From contig JAZLLT010000050.1 of NCBI GenBank assembly GCA_045598325.1, forward strand, positions 1 through 64,000: a stretch of DNA of 64,000 bases, read 5' to 3'. A program made the translations under genes and the position numbers. The DNA is from RUG14130 sp045598325 (GTDB lineage Bacteria > Bacillota > Clostridia > Christensenellales > Aristaeellaceae). This document shows, piece after piece, positions 8,556 to 15,932 of the stretch (the first letter of the stretch is position 1; every line of letters begins with the position of its first letter). The notes beneath the pieces are model-generated. The model saw only the letters and a program-made list of their open reading frames with translations. It did not search any database and was not told the DNA's origin.

Positions 8556-8599
8556 ATTCTTATCGTCATTTTACATTATAGCGGCGTCTTGCGTGACAT

Positions 8600-9058
8600 T
8601 CAAGCGTCCGCCTCGCTTTTCTGCGGCAGCATTGCGCGGGCATACCAGTTGACATCCGCCATGCTCTCTGCTTTTTCAATGGCTTCACGCGCCCATCTGT
8701 ACTCTCTTTCGGTCATACACATACATTCCATAATATCGTGTTTGCTCCTGTTGAGTACATAGCGAAGCATCACGAAAGTCTGCATCCGCTCGATAGGGAT
8801 GGCGTTCACGATACTTTCCGCCTTGCGTATCTCGCGTGCGTACATCTTGAGTTTTTCCACATGGCTCATTTCGAGTTCGCTGATCTTGGCGAAGGTGTCA
8901 TCCATCTGCCGCACTTTGTTTCCGCCACCTCCGGCAAAGGAAAGATGGCTCGTAATGCTCGTAAGTTGCTCCCGCTCGAATTGTGCCTTATCCTCACATA
9001 TCCGCGCATCCTGCATATAAGCCGTCACATTGGACAGCACCTCTATATCCTTGTTCAT
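8600..9058 (-). CDS. Phage late transcription regulator, ArpU/RinA-like
   Basis: 152 aa. The C-terminal half contains a sigma-70 region-4-like HTH: FVMLRYVLNRSKHDIMECM then MTEREYRWAREAIEKA. The N-terminal half is helical (coiled-coil-like) with a Gly-rich turn. Small regulators of this type sit at the end of the early operon of many Firmicutes siphophages and switch on the packaging genes. Here it is the last gene before the terminator and terminase genes. It starts by ATGA overlap with the upstream gene. Confidence 0.72.
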   Translation of the reverse strand: MNKDIEVLSNVTAYMQDARICEDKAQFEREQLTSITSHLSFAGGGGNKVRQMDDTFAKISELEMSHVEKLKMYAREIRKAESIVNAIPIERMQTFVMLRYVLNRSKHDIMECMCMTEREYRWAREAIEKAESMADVNWYARAMLPQKSEADA

Positions 9059-9393
9059 CCCTCAAAAGCGCAAGCGTCTGCGCCTTTCACCTCCGTCCCG
9101 TCATCAAAATCTCCGCTCATAACGAAACTGTCAAATATGTTATCCCTCTCTACCTTCGGCAGTTTCATCCACATGATTATGTCATTTTCATGGTGCGTCA
9201 CCCTTCCCGGATAGATAAAGCGCAATCCGTTAAAAGTCATAATGCACCAGTCGCCGCAAGGTTTATAGCATATGTTCTTCTCATATGAGCGGAAAACCAA
9301 ATACTTGCCCTCGCTTTTCGGCATACCGTCCTTGCATACATAGTGCAGTTTCGCAGGAAATATCGCTCCGTTATTACATTTTATTTTGCACAT
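9055..9393 (-). CDS. DUF551-like small phage protein
   Basis: 112 aa. It shares the phage DUF551 pattern in which a variable beta domain ends in an aromatic DIIMWMKLPKVE segment (compare the protein at 10354-10554, ending THWMKLPERP). Cys residues (C2, C6, C20, C42, C46, C50 approximately) could bind metal. The last residues GADACAFEG are encoded by a small palindromic sequence also seen near the attachment end. Function unknown. The start overlaps the upstream gene by 20 bases. Confidence 0.6.
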   Translation of the reverse strand: MCKIKCNNGAIFPAKLHYVCKDGMPKSEGKYLVFRSYEKNICYKPCGDWCIMTFNGLRFIYPGRVTHHENDIIMWMKLPKVERDNIFDSFVMSGDFDDGTEVKGADACAFEG

Positions 9394-9616
9394 CTTCTTG
9401 CCTTCCCACGCGAATGTGTGAATATGTCGGCGCAGCCGATATATACAATCTATATCTGAATACGCTTTCTATGCTGTCACCCCAATGTATTGCCCATGGC
9501 TTGATAGGAACATGAATGATCCTTGTCCTCTTCTTGCGCATTATGCGATGAAGAATGTAATCATATCTGTGCACTCTACCCGTGTAATATGGCGGCATAC
9601 GCTTGTTCTTTCCCAT
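9374..9616 (-). CDS. Hypothetical basic phage protein, 80 aa
   Basis: Starts after AAGGAG with seven-base spacing. It is strongly basic (many Arg/Lys/Tyr/His) with no recognisable domain, reading RVHRYDYILHRIMRKKRTRI. The ribosome binding site and collinearity with neighbours support it. The long overlap with the next gene and unusual composition keep confidence modest. Confidence 0.5.
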   Translation of the reverse strand: MGKNKRMPPYYTGRVHRYDYILHRIMRKKRTRIIHVPIKPWAIHWGDSIESVFRYRLYISAAPTYSHIRVGRQEDVQNKM

Positions 9617-9627
9617 TTACTTGCTCC

Positions 9628-9816
9628 TTACTGTTTACCGTCAGCGCAGAAGTACAGTCCTCGCACACCTCTTAAGTATCGCAAGGCATATATGCACGAG
9701 CATCCTGCAATATAATATTGCAATGCGATTCTTCTATCACGCCGCCGCACAATCCGCATATCATTTTGATTTCAACTACATCACCCGTAGGGCGTTGGCT
9801 TGCTCTCGCCTCCGTA
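9628..9816 (-). other. Degenerate coding remnants downstream of zinc-ribbon start
   Basis: One frame holds GDVVEIKM and ICGLCGG, the other ends in YFCADGKQ then a stop at 9630-9628. Both resemble pieces of the intact ADVVEVVRCKDC...YFCADGER protein at 10055-10357. No full reading frame with a start codon joins them. I read this stretch as a decayed duplicate of that gene. Confidence 0.45.
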
Positions 9817-9888
9817 TCACAGGCGGTTGCAGACTTGTCTCCCTTCTGGAATGATTGCTCCGCAGCAGATGCAACGATCTACGCTCAT
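9817..9888 (-). pseudogene. Short or frameshifted zinc-ribbon protein (CICCGAIIPEGRQVC)
   Basis: ATG at 9888 overlaps the previous stop (ATGA). It encodes 23 residues with the CxxC knuckle CICCGAIIPEGRQVC and then stops (TGA at 9819-9817). Zinc-ribbon proteins beginning this way normally continue to a second Cys pair. A +1 shift just before the stop gives an open frame to 9672 with a second CxxC (ICGLCGG). Most likely a frameshifted gene; an authentic micro-protein or a sequencing error are alternatives. Confidence 0.5.
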
Positions 9889-10058
9889 TCGCTCACCTCT
9901 TTCCGCTGCCGTTTTTCGATTTCGCGGTCAATCTCATCCCTGTGTTTGTCTGCAAAGACCACAATTGCGGTTGCACGCATTCCCCAAAATACCGACATAT
10001 CACCGAACCTCATTCTGGTATGCTGGGCGATAAAACTGATTTTTTCCTCGTCTGTCAT
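9885..10058 (-). CDS. Small phage protein, 57 aa
   Basis: ATG at 10058 overlaps the upstream stop (ATGA) and AGAGGTGAG lies just before it. The sequence starts MTDEEKISFIAQHTRMRF and ends in a charged helix EIDREIEKRQRKEVSE. One short hydrophobic patch (TAIVVFA) is too short for a membrane segment. The gene ends in the same VSE-stop-start junction as its upstream neighbour. Function unknown. Confidence 0.65.
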   Translation of the reverse strand: MTDEEKISFIAQHTRMRFGDMSVFWGMRATAIVVFADKHRDEIDREIEKRQRKEVSE

Positions 10059-10357
10059 TCGCTCACCTCTCTCCGTTCACCGTCAGCGCAGAAATAGTCA
10101 AGTCTGTTACCGTGCCACTCCATATAATTATTTTTTTCGCAATAATAGTCTGTTGAATTTTCGCCCCAACCATCATTGTATTTAGCCGATACAAGACGCT
10201 TGCAGTCCTTGCACCGCACGACTTCCACAACATCGGCGGCAGGAACGGCTTTCACCGTATTGATTGCCACAATTCCCGCCAGACTGTGTTCAAAACCGCT
10301 CGGCTGCAAGTTGCTGAATGCTTCGAGCACATCGCTCCGCTTGATATAATCGTTCAT
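10055..10357 (-). CDS. Phage zinc-finger-like protein with ADVVEVVRC motif
   Basis: 100 aa. Start at 10357 chosen because it overlaps the preceding stop (ATGA). The N-terminus MNDYIKRSDVLEAFSNL resembles the helical cap of Clostridia phage proteins with an 'ADVxEVVRCKDC' core, and two Cys pairs (CKDC, and C...FCADGE) suggest a zinc knuckle. Very common in gut Firmicutes prophages; function unknown. A decayed copy appears to lie at 9628-9816. Confidence 0.65.
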   Translation of the reverse strand: MNDYIKRSDVLEAFSNLQPSGFEHSLAGIVAINTVKAVPAADVVEVVRCKDCKRLVSAKYNDGWGENSTDYYCEKNNYMEWHGNRLDYFCADGERREVSE

Positions 10358-10554
10358 TCCATATCCTCCAACATATCCGTCATAATAGGTCTTTCGGGCA
10401 GTTTCATCCAATGCGTGATGAAATCGTTCTGCATCGCTATATCCGCCCGATAGACCATAGCCCCGGATAACCTATGCCAAACGAGTACGCATCCCTGCGC
10501 GTCCTCGTCCTCTTTCCGGGGCTGTTCGATTTTCATATTCTTCCAACCCGTCAT
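10354..10554 (-). CDS. DUF551-like small phage protein
   Basis: 66 aa. I use the ATG that overlaps the stop of the upstream gene; another ATG two codons earlier is possible. Short domain with VLVWHRLSGAMVYRADIA followed by FITHWMKLPERP, the DUF551-type ending. Embedded in the early prophage operon. Function unknown. Confidence 0.6.
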   Translation of the reverse strand: MTGWKNMKIEQPRKEDEDAQGCVLVWHRLSGAMVYRADIAMQNDFITHWMKLPERPIMTDMLEDME

Positions 10555-11345
10555 TTCCACGGAAATTCCTGCCTAAAATCTTCTCCCATGATTCCACGCA
10601 GCGATTCTTTCATGAACACCTTCATTTGCGTGATAGCAGCCGCATCCACGATGTTATCCACCCACTCGCGTTGCGGTATGATTTTGCCCTTTCGGTTTCC
10701 GGTTTCCGCGCCGATAATGATCCATTTATCTCTTCCGAATGATCCAAGACCGACATCTAAATACTCCGTCAGCGGCTCTATACTCATAAAACTGTTATAG
10801 CCCCACGCTTGGAATCTTCCCGCATCGCGGTTGTCAATCGTACTTCCGAGCCACCAGTTATCGTGCTTCTTGAGAATCCCATCATTGATGAGCGCAAAAT
10901 ACCGCTTCGGATTCTTCGTAAGAAAGATATACCGATGCCACGGTGCTTTATCGCAAGCGTCAAATACTTCCTCGATCCACTTATCCGGCACCCACTCGCC
11001 GAACAAGTCAGCCATGGAGCAGACGAAAATCGTTTTCGGCTTCTTCCACTTCTGCGGCTCATCGAGACGGTACTTGTGGAATGTCGGGTCAAAGCAATAC
11101 GGGTAAGGAGCAGCCATCCATTTATCGCCCTTATAGCACCGCATCTGCGGCTCATTCAGCACATGATTTTCTCCCGTGCCGTCAAACACATCCCACTCAT
11201 GTCCCGCTTCCGTGTTCCATTCTTGGAACTGAACGCCGAACCTATACGCAATCTTCCTCGCATAGCAGTATTCGCAGCCATGCAAACACCCGGTCACGGG
11301 GTTCCAAGTCGCGTCACACCAGTCGATTTTACTGTGCTGTCCCAT
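10551..11345 (-). CDS. Phage Gp37/Gp68 family protein (DUF5131), radical-SAM-like
   Basis: 264 aa. Start at 11345, with GGAGG eight bases upstream inside the previous gene. The N-terminus IDWCDATWNPVTGC is followed by a Cys cluster GCEYCYAR (CxxxCxxC as in radical-SAM [4Fe-4S] enzymes). The rest shows a TIM-barrel-like run (TIFVCSMADLFG, YIFLTKNPKRY, WWLGSTIDN, WIIIGAETG). The family is widespread in phages and has no settled biochemical role. The [4Fe-4S] cluster is inferred from the motif. Confidence 0.8.
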   Translation of the reverse strand: MGQHSKIDWCDATWNPVTGCLHGCEYCYARKIAYRFGVQFQEWNTEAGHEWDVFDGTGENHVLNEPQMRCYKGDKWMAAPYPYCFDPTFHKYRLDEPQKWKKPKTIFVCSMADLFGEWVPDKWIEEVFDACDKAPWHRYIFLTKNPKRYFALINDGILKKHDNWWLGSTIDNRDAGRFQAWGYNSFMSIEPLTEYLDVGLGSFGRDKWIIIGAETGNRKGKIIPQREWVDNIVDAAAITQMKVFMKESLRGIMGEDFRQEFPWK

Positions 11346-11643
11346 CTTCCGTTTCCTCCTCATCGTCTCCCGTGTATGTAAGATACCCGTCATCGTCACT
11401 CATCCGCTGACCGCAATGAGGGCAAAACTCCGCCTTGTCGATATAGCCGTTGATGATCCATTCGCGGTTGTTCACATAGGTCTTGAAACACTTCGTGCAG
11501 TATACGATATGCGGATACGCGCTTGTCGCTTTCCATTCCGCCGTATCATCGCCATCATGTAATATTCTTACTTCGGTCGATGTATTTTGATACGGGTACT
11601 GGTGTTTACGCACATTGAGTTTGAACACATTAGCCAGTCTCAT
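11329..11643 (-). CDS. Zinc-ribbon phage protein
   Basis: 104 aa. Start at 11643, directly after GAGGTGACAGC, a junction shared exactly with the gene at 11866. A central zinc ribbon is formed by YCTKCF and FCPHCGQ, separated by about 25 residues. The tail is acidic (DDEEETEDG). It overlaps the start of the Gp37/Gp68 gene by 17 bases. Likely a small nucleic-acid or protein-binding accessory factor; not further identified. Confidence 0.65.
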   Translation of the reverse strand: MRLANVFKLNVRKHQYPYQNTSTEVRILHDGDDTAEWKATSAYPHIVYCTKCFKTYVNNREWIINGYIDKAEFCPHCGQRMSDDDGYLTYTGDDEEETEDGTAQ

Positions 11644-11660
11644 GCTGTCACCTCTAAATA

Positions 11661-11864
11661 TCATAATTCGTAACGCGGTTTGGAAAGGTCGGACAGGAAT
11701 TGCATGATGGTCATGTCATCCTGCAGAAAGCGGAACTCCTTATCGCCAAGCACGCCCCTTTCGTCCGAAAACGCTCTGATGATTGCGTTCCCTTCCTCGA
11801 TGCTGCAATGAAGCCGCCGCGCGATTTCGTCCGCGCTGATGGATATATCGCTTTCCGGGTGCAT
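11661..11864 (-). CDS. Small HTH-like phage protein, 67 aa
   Basis: Start at 11864, with AAGGTGA upstream and the upstream stop two bases away. The segment ISADEIARRLHCSIEEGNAIIRAFSDE reads as a helix-turn-helix-like bundle, possibly DNA-binding. No family is recognised with certainty. Same operon and spacing as neighbours. Confidence 0.55.
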   Translation of the reverse strand: MHPESDISISADEIARRLHCSIEEGNAIIRAFSDERGVLGDKEFRFLQDDMTIMQFLSDLSKPRYEL

Positions 11865-11865
11865 A

Positions 11866-12426
11866 TCAGTCACCTTGCCTTTCACCGATGATTTCCGTGT
11901 CATCGCTCGTATAGTCCATGCTCATGATGTCCCTTCGGGAGTCATTATCTGCGCTTCCGTAACTGCTCCATATGCACGCCCCGCCGCTTTCTGTCGGCAT
12001 CCTGTATGTGAACAGTTTGTCGAGTGCCGCTTTGGTCGGGCAGTTTTTGATTTTCTCTGCCTTTAAGGTGCAGAACATACATTCGTCCTTGATAACATGA
12101 TCGATGAGCCACGCCAGTTGTTCCCGCGTGATATACACGCAGTCTGTTTCGTTCATATCCCTGCGCGAAGGTCCGATGGTTACAAGACGGATTTCGTCAC
12201 CGTCCATCTCCCTTTGGATTTTGCCGATTTCCTGCTGACTGAAAGTTCCCTTAACGCGGCTGATTGCGCTCATTATGAGTTCCATGCCGCGCTGATAGTC
12301 CTCCCACGCGCCCGGTAATTCAGCCTCCATGCGCCGTTTCAAGGCGGGAGCCGCATTGTCCACCGCGCTCATTCCCGCGCAGTAGTAGCGGTATCCCCAA
12401 TACTCTTTTGCCACCATTCTTCCCAT
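11866..12426 (-). CDS. Conserved phage protein of unknown function (DUF5651-like)
   Basis: 186 aa preceded by GAGGTGACAGC. Helical N-terminal half (APALKRRMEAELPGAWEDYQ), then ITREQLAWLIDHVIKDECMFCTLKAE with a CxxC and a further Cys (KNCPTK). Similar proteins occur in the early region of Firmicutes phages next to SSB and DnaD-type replication genes. A metal-binding fold is plausible; the role is unknown. Confidence 0.6.
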   Translation of the reverse strand: MGRMVAKEYWGYRYYCAGMSAVDNAAPALKRRMEAELPGAWEDYQRGMELIMSAISRVKGTFSQQEIGKIQREMDGDEIRLVTIGPSRRDMNETDCVYITREQLAWLIDHVIKDECMFCTLKAEKIKNCPTKAALDKLFTYRMPTESGGACIWSSYGSADNDSRRDIMSMDYTSDDTEIIGERQGD

Positions 12427-12430
12427 GCTG

Positions 12431-12682
12431 TCACCTCTTTGCTTTTTTCTCCCAATAGCGCATACGCTCTTTCTCTGCGTGTATCACATTGCAGTAAAAG
12501 CACATAGTCCTTCCGTTCTGTCGTGGGTTTTTACCGCAGTACACACATAGTCCGGCGTCATAACGCTTCTGTTTGAGTTTCTTTTTTAGTTCTGCAGTTT
12601 TATTACAGCAGGCTTTACATAGCATACGCCCGCTTTGAGCGGGATTTTTCTTACAATGGCTGCACATCGTAATTTCGCTCAT
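12431..12682 (-). CDS. Tandem zinc-knuckle phage protein
   Basis: 83 aa. Start at 12682 after GAGGTGCGAC; an ATG four codons earlier overlaps the ssb stop and is the alternative. Two near-identical units are seen, MCSHCKKNPAQSGRMLCKAC and LCVYCGKNPRQNGRTMCFYC, each CxxC-x10-CxxC, joined by a Lys-rich helix. It probably binds two zinc ions and nucleic acid. It follows ssb directly. Confidence 0.7.
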   Translation of the reverse strand: MSEITMCSHCKKNPAQSGRMLCKACCNKTAELKKKLKQKRYDAGLCVYCGKNPRQNGRTMCFYCNVIHAEKERMRYWEKKAKR

Positions 12683-12690
12683 GTCGCACC

Positions 12691-13116
12691 TCATAACGGC
12701 AGTTCATCATCGTCCGCCTGCGTCAACTCATCGTTCCCCTCTTGCCGTCCCTGCCCCGATGGGAATGTGTCGGCAGAGCCGACAGATGAGGAGCCGTCCT
12801 TCTTCGCGCTCAAAAACTCCACTTCGTCCGCCACGATCTCTGTGACCGTCCGCTTAGTTCCGTCCTGCGCTTCATACTGCCTGTTCTGTATCTGCCCGGT
12901 TACAAGCACCTTGCGCCCCTTGCACAGATACTTCGAGCATACCTCCGCCAGTTCCCGCCAACACACCACGCGCATGAAGTCCGCCTGCCCGTTTCCGTTT
13001 GCGTCCGCGTAACGCCTGTTGACCGCAACGGTGAATGTGCATACCTTTTTCCCGGTTGTCGTCTCTTTGAGTTCGATGTCCTCCGTGAGATTGCCCGTAA
13101 TGATTGCCTTGTTCAT
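12691..13116 (-). CDS. ssb: Phage single-stranded DNA-binding protein
   Basis: 141 aa. Start at 13116 with AGGAGA upstream, overlapping the upstream gene by ATGA. Residues 1-105 are an OB fold (MNKAIITGNLTEDIEL, FTVAVNRRY, VLVTGQIQNRQYEAQDG). The C-terminus is a disordered Gly/Ser/Asp tail ending DDDELPL, a variant of the acidic SSB tip that recruits partners. It acts with the adjacent DnaD-type protein in phage replication. Confidence 0.92.
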   Translation of the reverse strand: MNKAIITGNLTEDIELKETTTGKKVCTFTVAVNRRYADANGNGQADFMRVVCWRELAEVCSKYLCKGRKVLVTGQIQNRQYEAQDGTKRTVTEIVADEVEFLSAKKDGSSSVGSADTFPSGQGRQEGNDELTQADDDELPL

Positions 13117-13904
13117 TCGTTTCTCCTGTCCATATAGTCGATAGCATCCGCTTCCGTATAGCACCCATTATCTACCCAGTCTCGCAAAAGCGACATGATG
13201 TACTGGATCGGGAATTTCGGATTGGCTGTCGCGGCTGTTTGTATCGCGTAATCGAGCAGGCTGTCCGATATGTGATTCATGCACACATATTCCGCAAGCC
13301 GCTTAATAAACGCGGGTGTCGGCGTGATGCCGAAGTGCGTTCTGTATGAGCGCACGATTTCGCCTTCCCTGCCCTGTACCTCGAATTGAAAGTCCTCGCG
13401 CACACACGCGAGTTCTCTTACTATCTCTTCTTCATCCTCATCAATATATTTTATTTTATTTATATAAAATGGGGCGTCCTTGGGTACATGGTTGGGTACA
13501 GGGTTGGTATCATGGTTGGGTATATTGTTGGGTACATTGTTGGGTACATTGTTGGGTACGGATTTGTACCCAACATTCACACTCAAATAGAGGAGTCGAT
13601 AGGCGGGATTGCGCTTATTGCGCTCTCCCTTGGTAAAATCAATGAGTCCTCTTTGTTTGAGTGCGTTGCGTGCATCATCGATCCCGCGCTTGTCGAGGGT
13701 ACTGTATAAATTCAATTCGCCATTCGATACGCAGATAAAATCGTCTGACCAGTCGTATGTTTTGGTACGCACATCGTATACCGCCCTGTCGTTGGCGATA
13801 TAAAATAATGCCATCCATAACGCACGCTCACGCAATGACAGATTGTTATCCCGCGCAAATCTCATAAACAAATCAAATTCATCCACGAAATTCACACTTG
13901 ACAT
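13113..13904 (-). CDS. Phage replisome organizer, winged helix plus DnaD-like C-terminus
   Basis: 263 aa. Start at 13904 after AAAGGAAG. Residues ~1-110 are a winged-helix origin-binding domain (LSLRERALWMALFYIAND, TLDKRGIDDARNALKQRGLI). Residues ~115-145 are a tandem VPNN/IPNH repeat linker. The C-terminus (LAEYVCMNHISDSLLDYAIQ, YIMSLLRDWVDNG, TEADAIDY) is a DnaD/DnaB-2 domain. Such proteins open the phage origin and load the host helicase. No loader (DnaC-like) gene was seen nearby. Confidence 0.85.
   Translation of the reverse strand: MSSVNFVDEFDLFMRFARDNNLSLRERALWMALFYIANDRAVYDVRTKTYDWSDDFICVSNGELNLYSTLDKRGIDDARNALKQRGLIDFTKGERNKRNPAYRLLYLSVNVGYKSVPNNVPNNVPNNIPNHDTNPVPNHVPKDAPFYINKIKYIDEDEEEIVRELACVREDFQFEVQGREGEIVRSYRTHFGITPTPAFIKRLAEYVCMNHISDSLLDYAIQTAATANPKFPIQYIMSLLRDWVDNGCYTEADAIDYMDRRNE
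13490..13575 (-). repeat. Tandem VPNN-coding repeats in replication gene linker
   Basis: About five imperfect 12-base units (GGTACATTGTTG on the plus strand) encode repeated V-P-N-N/H tetrapeptides between the two folded domains. The unit number could change by slippage without breaking the frame. Confidence 0.75.
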
Positions 13905-13932
13905 ATTGCTGCTTCCTTTGCTGCTTATTCGC

Positions 13933-14361
13933 TTAAGTTTTCCCTGTGCTTCCGATACCGCCCCTGCTCTTGTTGCCGAGGATATCCACTTGGCAAAAGC
14001 GCAGGCGCGGCTGATGCTTAACGATGCGGAACTGGCATATGCGATCGTTGCGCTCAATGTGCGTATCCTCTGTGGCGTATGCGAGGAAATTCCACTCGTC
14101 AAAATCGCCTTTATAACTCTCGTCAATAATGCCGATACTGCCCGCCAAGAGGATACGGTACTTGCGGAATGTGCTTGAGCGCGGTGCCATGATTGCCTCA
14201 TACCCTTTCGGCAGTTCCATTGCCACGCCGAGAGGGATTTGCGTATACTCCCCCTTTACCATGTCGATTGTGCATCCTGCGCGAAGGTCTATCCAGTCAC
14301 CAACGCTGATTTTCTGTATCGGCGTCACATCGCGCAGGTAGCGTACCTTGATCGTTTTCAT
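13933..14361 (-). CDS. dut: dUTP diphosphatase (trimeric dUTPase)
   Basis: 142 aa. Hydrolyses dUTP to dUMP and keeps uracil out of phage DNA. The five family motifs are readable: GCTIDMVKGEYTQIPLGVA (motif 1 region), APRSST (motif 2), GIIDESYKGDFDEW (motif 3), NDRICQFRI (motif 4) and SRGGIGSTGKT (motif 5). The motif-3 sequence GIIDESY replaces the more usual GVIDxDY. Soluble homotrimer expected. Confidence 0.92.
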   Translation of the reverse strand: MKTIKVRYLRDVTPIQKISVGDWIDLRAGCTIDMVKGEYTQIPLGVAMELPKGYEAIMAPRSSTFRKYRILLAGSIGIIDESYKGDFDEWNFLAYATEDTHIERNDRICQFRIVKHQPRLRFCQVDILGNKSRGGIGSTGKT

Positions 14362-14365
14362 GTGT

Positions 14366-14857
14366 CTATACTCCGTATTCTTTGATTTCGCGCACGATTT
14401 CGCGCACCTTTACGCGGTTGTTCCATCCGGCGATCTGCGTCCGTGCGATACTGTATTCATGGCGCGGTATCTCGTTCATCTGCCCGACACCGTACCGGGC
14501 AAGTACTTCCGCACGGATGACGCGGGACAGCCTGTCTACCGCCTTTTTGATGCTCTGCGGATAGAAGCCGCTTTCCTCATCTTCCCACGCGGCAAGTTTC
14601 TCTTTCGCCGTTGTGCGGATGTCCGCGTTAAGGTATTTCACTTGCTGTGCGGTCACGGGCGTATTGAGTTTCACCTGCATTTCAAGTGCCTCCATGCGCT
14701 CGCTCATCATCTTCTGCTGCTGACTCACATCCTTCAAGGCTTCCACATTCTGCTCGATCATCTGCGCCATAGCCCGAAGAACGGGGTTCATGATGGTATT
14801 GATGACCTCCGCCAGTTCGCCGCCGTTAGGCACGACAACGCACATCTCGTCCGTCAT
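14366..14857 (-). CDS. ORF6C-domain phage protein
   Basis: 163 aa. Start at 14857 by ATGA overlap with the preceding gene, GAGGAGG upstream. Coiled coil at residues ~20-60 (QMIEQNVEALKDVSQQQKMM), then an ORF6C-like domain (SRVIRAEVLARYGVGQMNEI, RHEYSIARTQIAGW) as found at the C-terminus of phage antirepressors. There is no BRO or AntA/KilA-N domain, so this is an ORF6C-only form. Probably DNA-binding or regulatory. Confidence 0.7.
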   Translation of the reverse strand: MTDEMCVVVPNGGELAEVINTIMNPVLRAMAQMIEQNVEALKDVSQQQKMMSERMEALEMQVKLNTPVTAQQVKYLNADIRTTAKEKLAAWEDEESGFYPQSIKKAVDRLSRVIRAEVLARYGVGQMNEIPRHEYSIARTQIAGWNNRVKVREIVREIKEYGV

Positions 14858-15789
14858 ACTACCGCCTCCTCGCTGATGATAACACCGTTCACGGTACCGA
14901 GTGCTTTCTGCGCCCTTGCACACCAGTCCGCGACTGTCTTTAAGCAACTTTCGTATACATCCGTTTCCTCCTGCGTCATCTTGGCGAAAGCGTTGCCCAT
15001 GTAAGGCATTTGCGCCACTTCGCCCATGAAAATGCGCACGGCGCGAACAAAGGAATCGGGCGTCAGTTTTTCACTCACTTCGTGTTCGGCATCTTTCTTC
15101 GCCGCGTCACTCTGCGCGTCAAGCAGTTTCATGCGCATATTGTCAATGTCCGCCTGCTGTTCTTCGACAATACGGGCGTAATCCTTGATTTCGCTCCGTG
15201 CCTTGCCGAGTTCTTCGTCAAGCGAGAGCCTGCTGTCGAGGAGTTCCTTGTTTGTTTCACCCGCAGCGGTGATTTCATCCTTATACCGCTTGATGGTATC
15301 GTCCTTCTCGCGCAGTTGATCCGTGATTTCCTGCGGGATTTCCACGGGACGCTTAAGTATCTCGTCCGCTTCCCTGCGGGCTTCATCGGCTTCGGCTTGC
15401 GCCTTGTCGATTTGTGCCTGCATTTCGCTCCGCACCTGCTTCACCGCGTCATTGATTTCGCGGCTCGTCATGCTCTTTACATCGTGCGTATCGAAGAACT
15501 CGTCCTCTTTGCCCTGCGGAAGCGCAAGCAGTCCCCAAATCTGCGACTTGGAAAGTCCTTCCACCATCGGCACATTGCCGTACCGCTCGTATGCCGCCAT
15601 GCAGTTCTGCGCCCAACGCAGGCTCATTCCGCTGTTGACGGATACCCACTTCTCCCAGTCTCCGTGCTTGACGAGGGGCTTCGCCTCCGTAAACACTCTC
15701 CCCAGTTGCATGAGGTTGCTTGCCACATTACTGGCGAATGTCTGTGCCTGCATAGCCAGTCCGTCAAGCGTAGTCAGTTCGTTACCCAT
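14854..15789 (-). CDS. DUF3102-family phage protein
   Basis: 311 aa, GGAGG upstream. Residues ~1-95 carry the DUF3102 pattern (LGRVFTEAKPLVKHGDWEKW, SLRWAQNCMAAYERYG), which resembles ParB/SrfJ-like HTH proteins used in phage and plasmid regulation. Residues ~110-225 form a long coiled coil, and the C-terminus is helical. It is the first large gene after the regulatory block and may be a DNA-binding early regulator. Confidence 0.75.
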   Translation of the reverse strand: MGNELTTLDGLAMQAQTFASNVASNLMQLGRVFTEAKPLVKHGDWEKWVSVNSGMSLRWAQNCMAAYERYGNVPMVEGLSKSQIWGLLALPQGKEDEFFDTHDVKSMTSREINDAVKQVRSEMQAQIDKAQAEADEARREADEILKRPVEIPQEITDQLREKDDTIKRYKDEITAAGETNKELLDSRLSLDEELGKARSEIKDYARIVEEQQADIDNMRMKLLDAQSDAAKKDAEHEVSEKLTPDSFVRAVRIFMGEVAQMPYMGNAFAKMTQEETDVYESCLKTVADWCARAQKALGTVNGVIISEEAVV

Positions 15790-15822
15790 TGTGTGATCCT
15801 CCGTGTAATATATGATAAACGC

Positions 15823-15851
15823 TTGACTTATCCGAATATATCGTGTATAAT
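15823..15851 (+). promoter_or_regulatory. Strong sigma-70-type promoter facing against the early operon
   Basis: TTGACT (15823-15828), 17-base spacer, TATAAT (15846-15851). It points rightward although all neighbouring genes read leftward. Predicted start is near 15858. The 13 bases from TTGACT are identical to the promoter at 31411. Confidence 0.75.
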
Positions 15852-15857
15852 ATCCGT

Positions 15858-15932
15858 GTAAGCCAGTCGCTTACCTCGCACTCGTATGGCAGACCGTTGT
15901 CCGGCAAGATAGACGGTCTGTCATTTTTCTTT
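15858..15932 (+). ncRNA. Candidate prophage small RNA, ~75 nt
   Basis: It begins at the predicted start of the 15823-15851 promoter, has a 5' hairpin (GTAAGC at 15858-15863 pairing with GCTTAC at 15869-15874), and ends at a terminator-like hairpin (CAGACCGT at 15890-15897 with ACGGTCTG at 15913-15920) followed by TCATTTTTCTTT. No credible ORF is inside. The 3' end is antisense to the 3' end of the 57-aa gene at 15921 and may act in cis on the early mRNA. Confidence 0.55.

Noticed and set aside
13346..13709. Repetitive plus-strand ORFs with GW(V/I) repeats
   Set aside because: They are the antisense of the VPNN repeat in the replication gene.
15795..15920. Leftward ORF with plausible composition across the sRNA promoter region
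   Set aside because: It has no ATG/GTG start or ribosome binding site, only a TTG without signal, and covers a strong opposite promoter.
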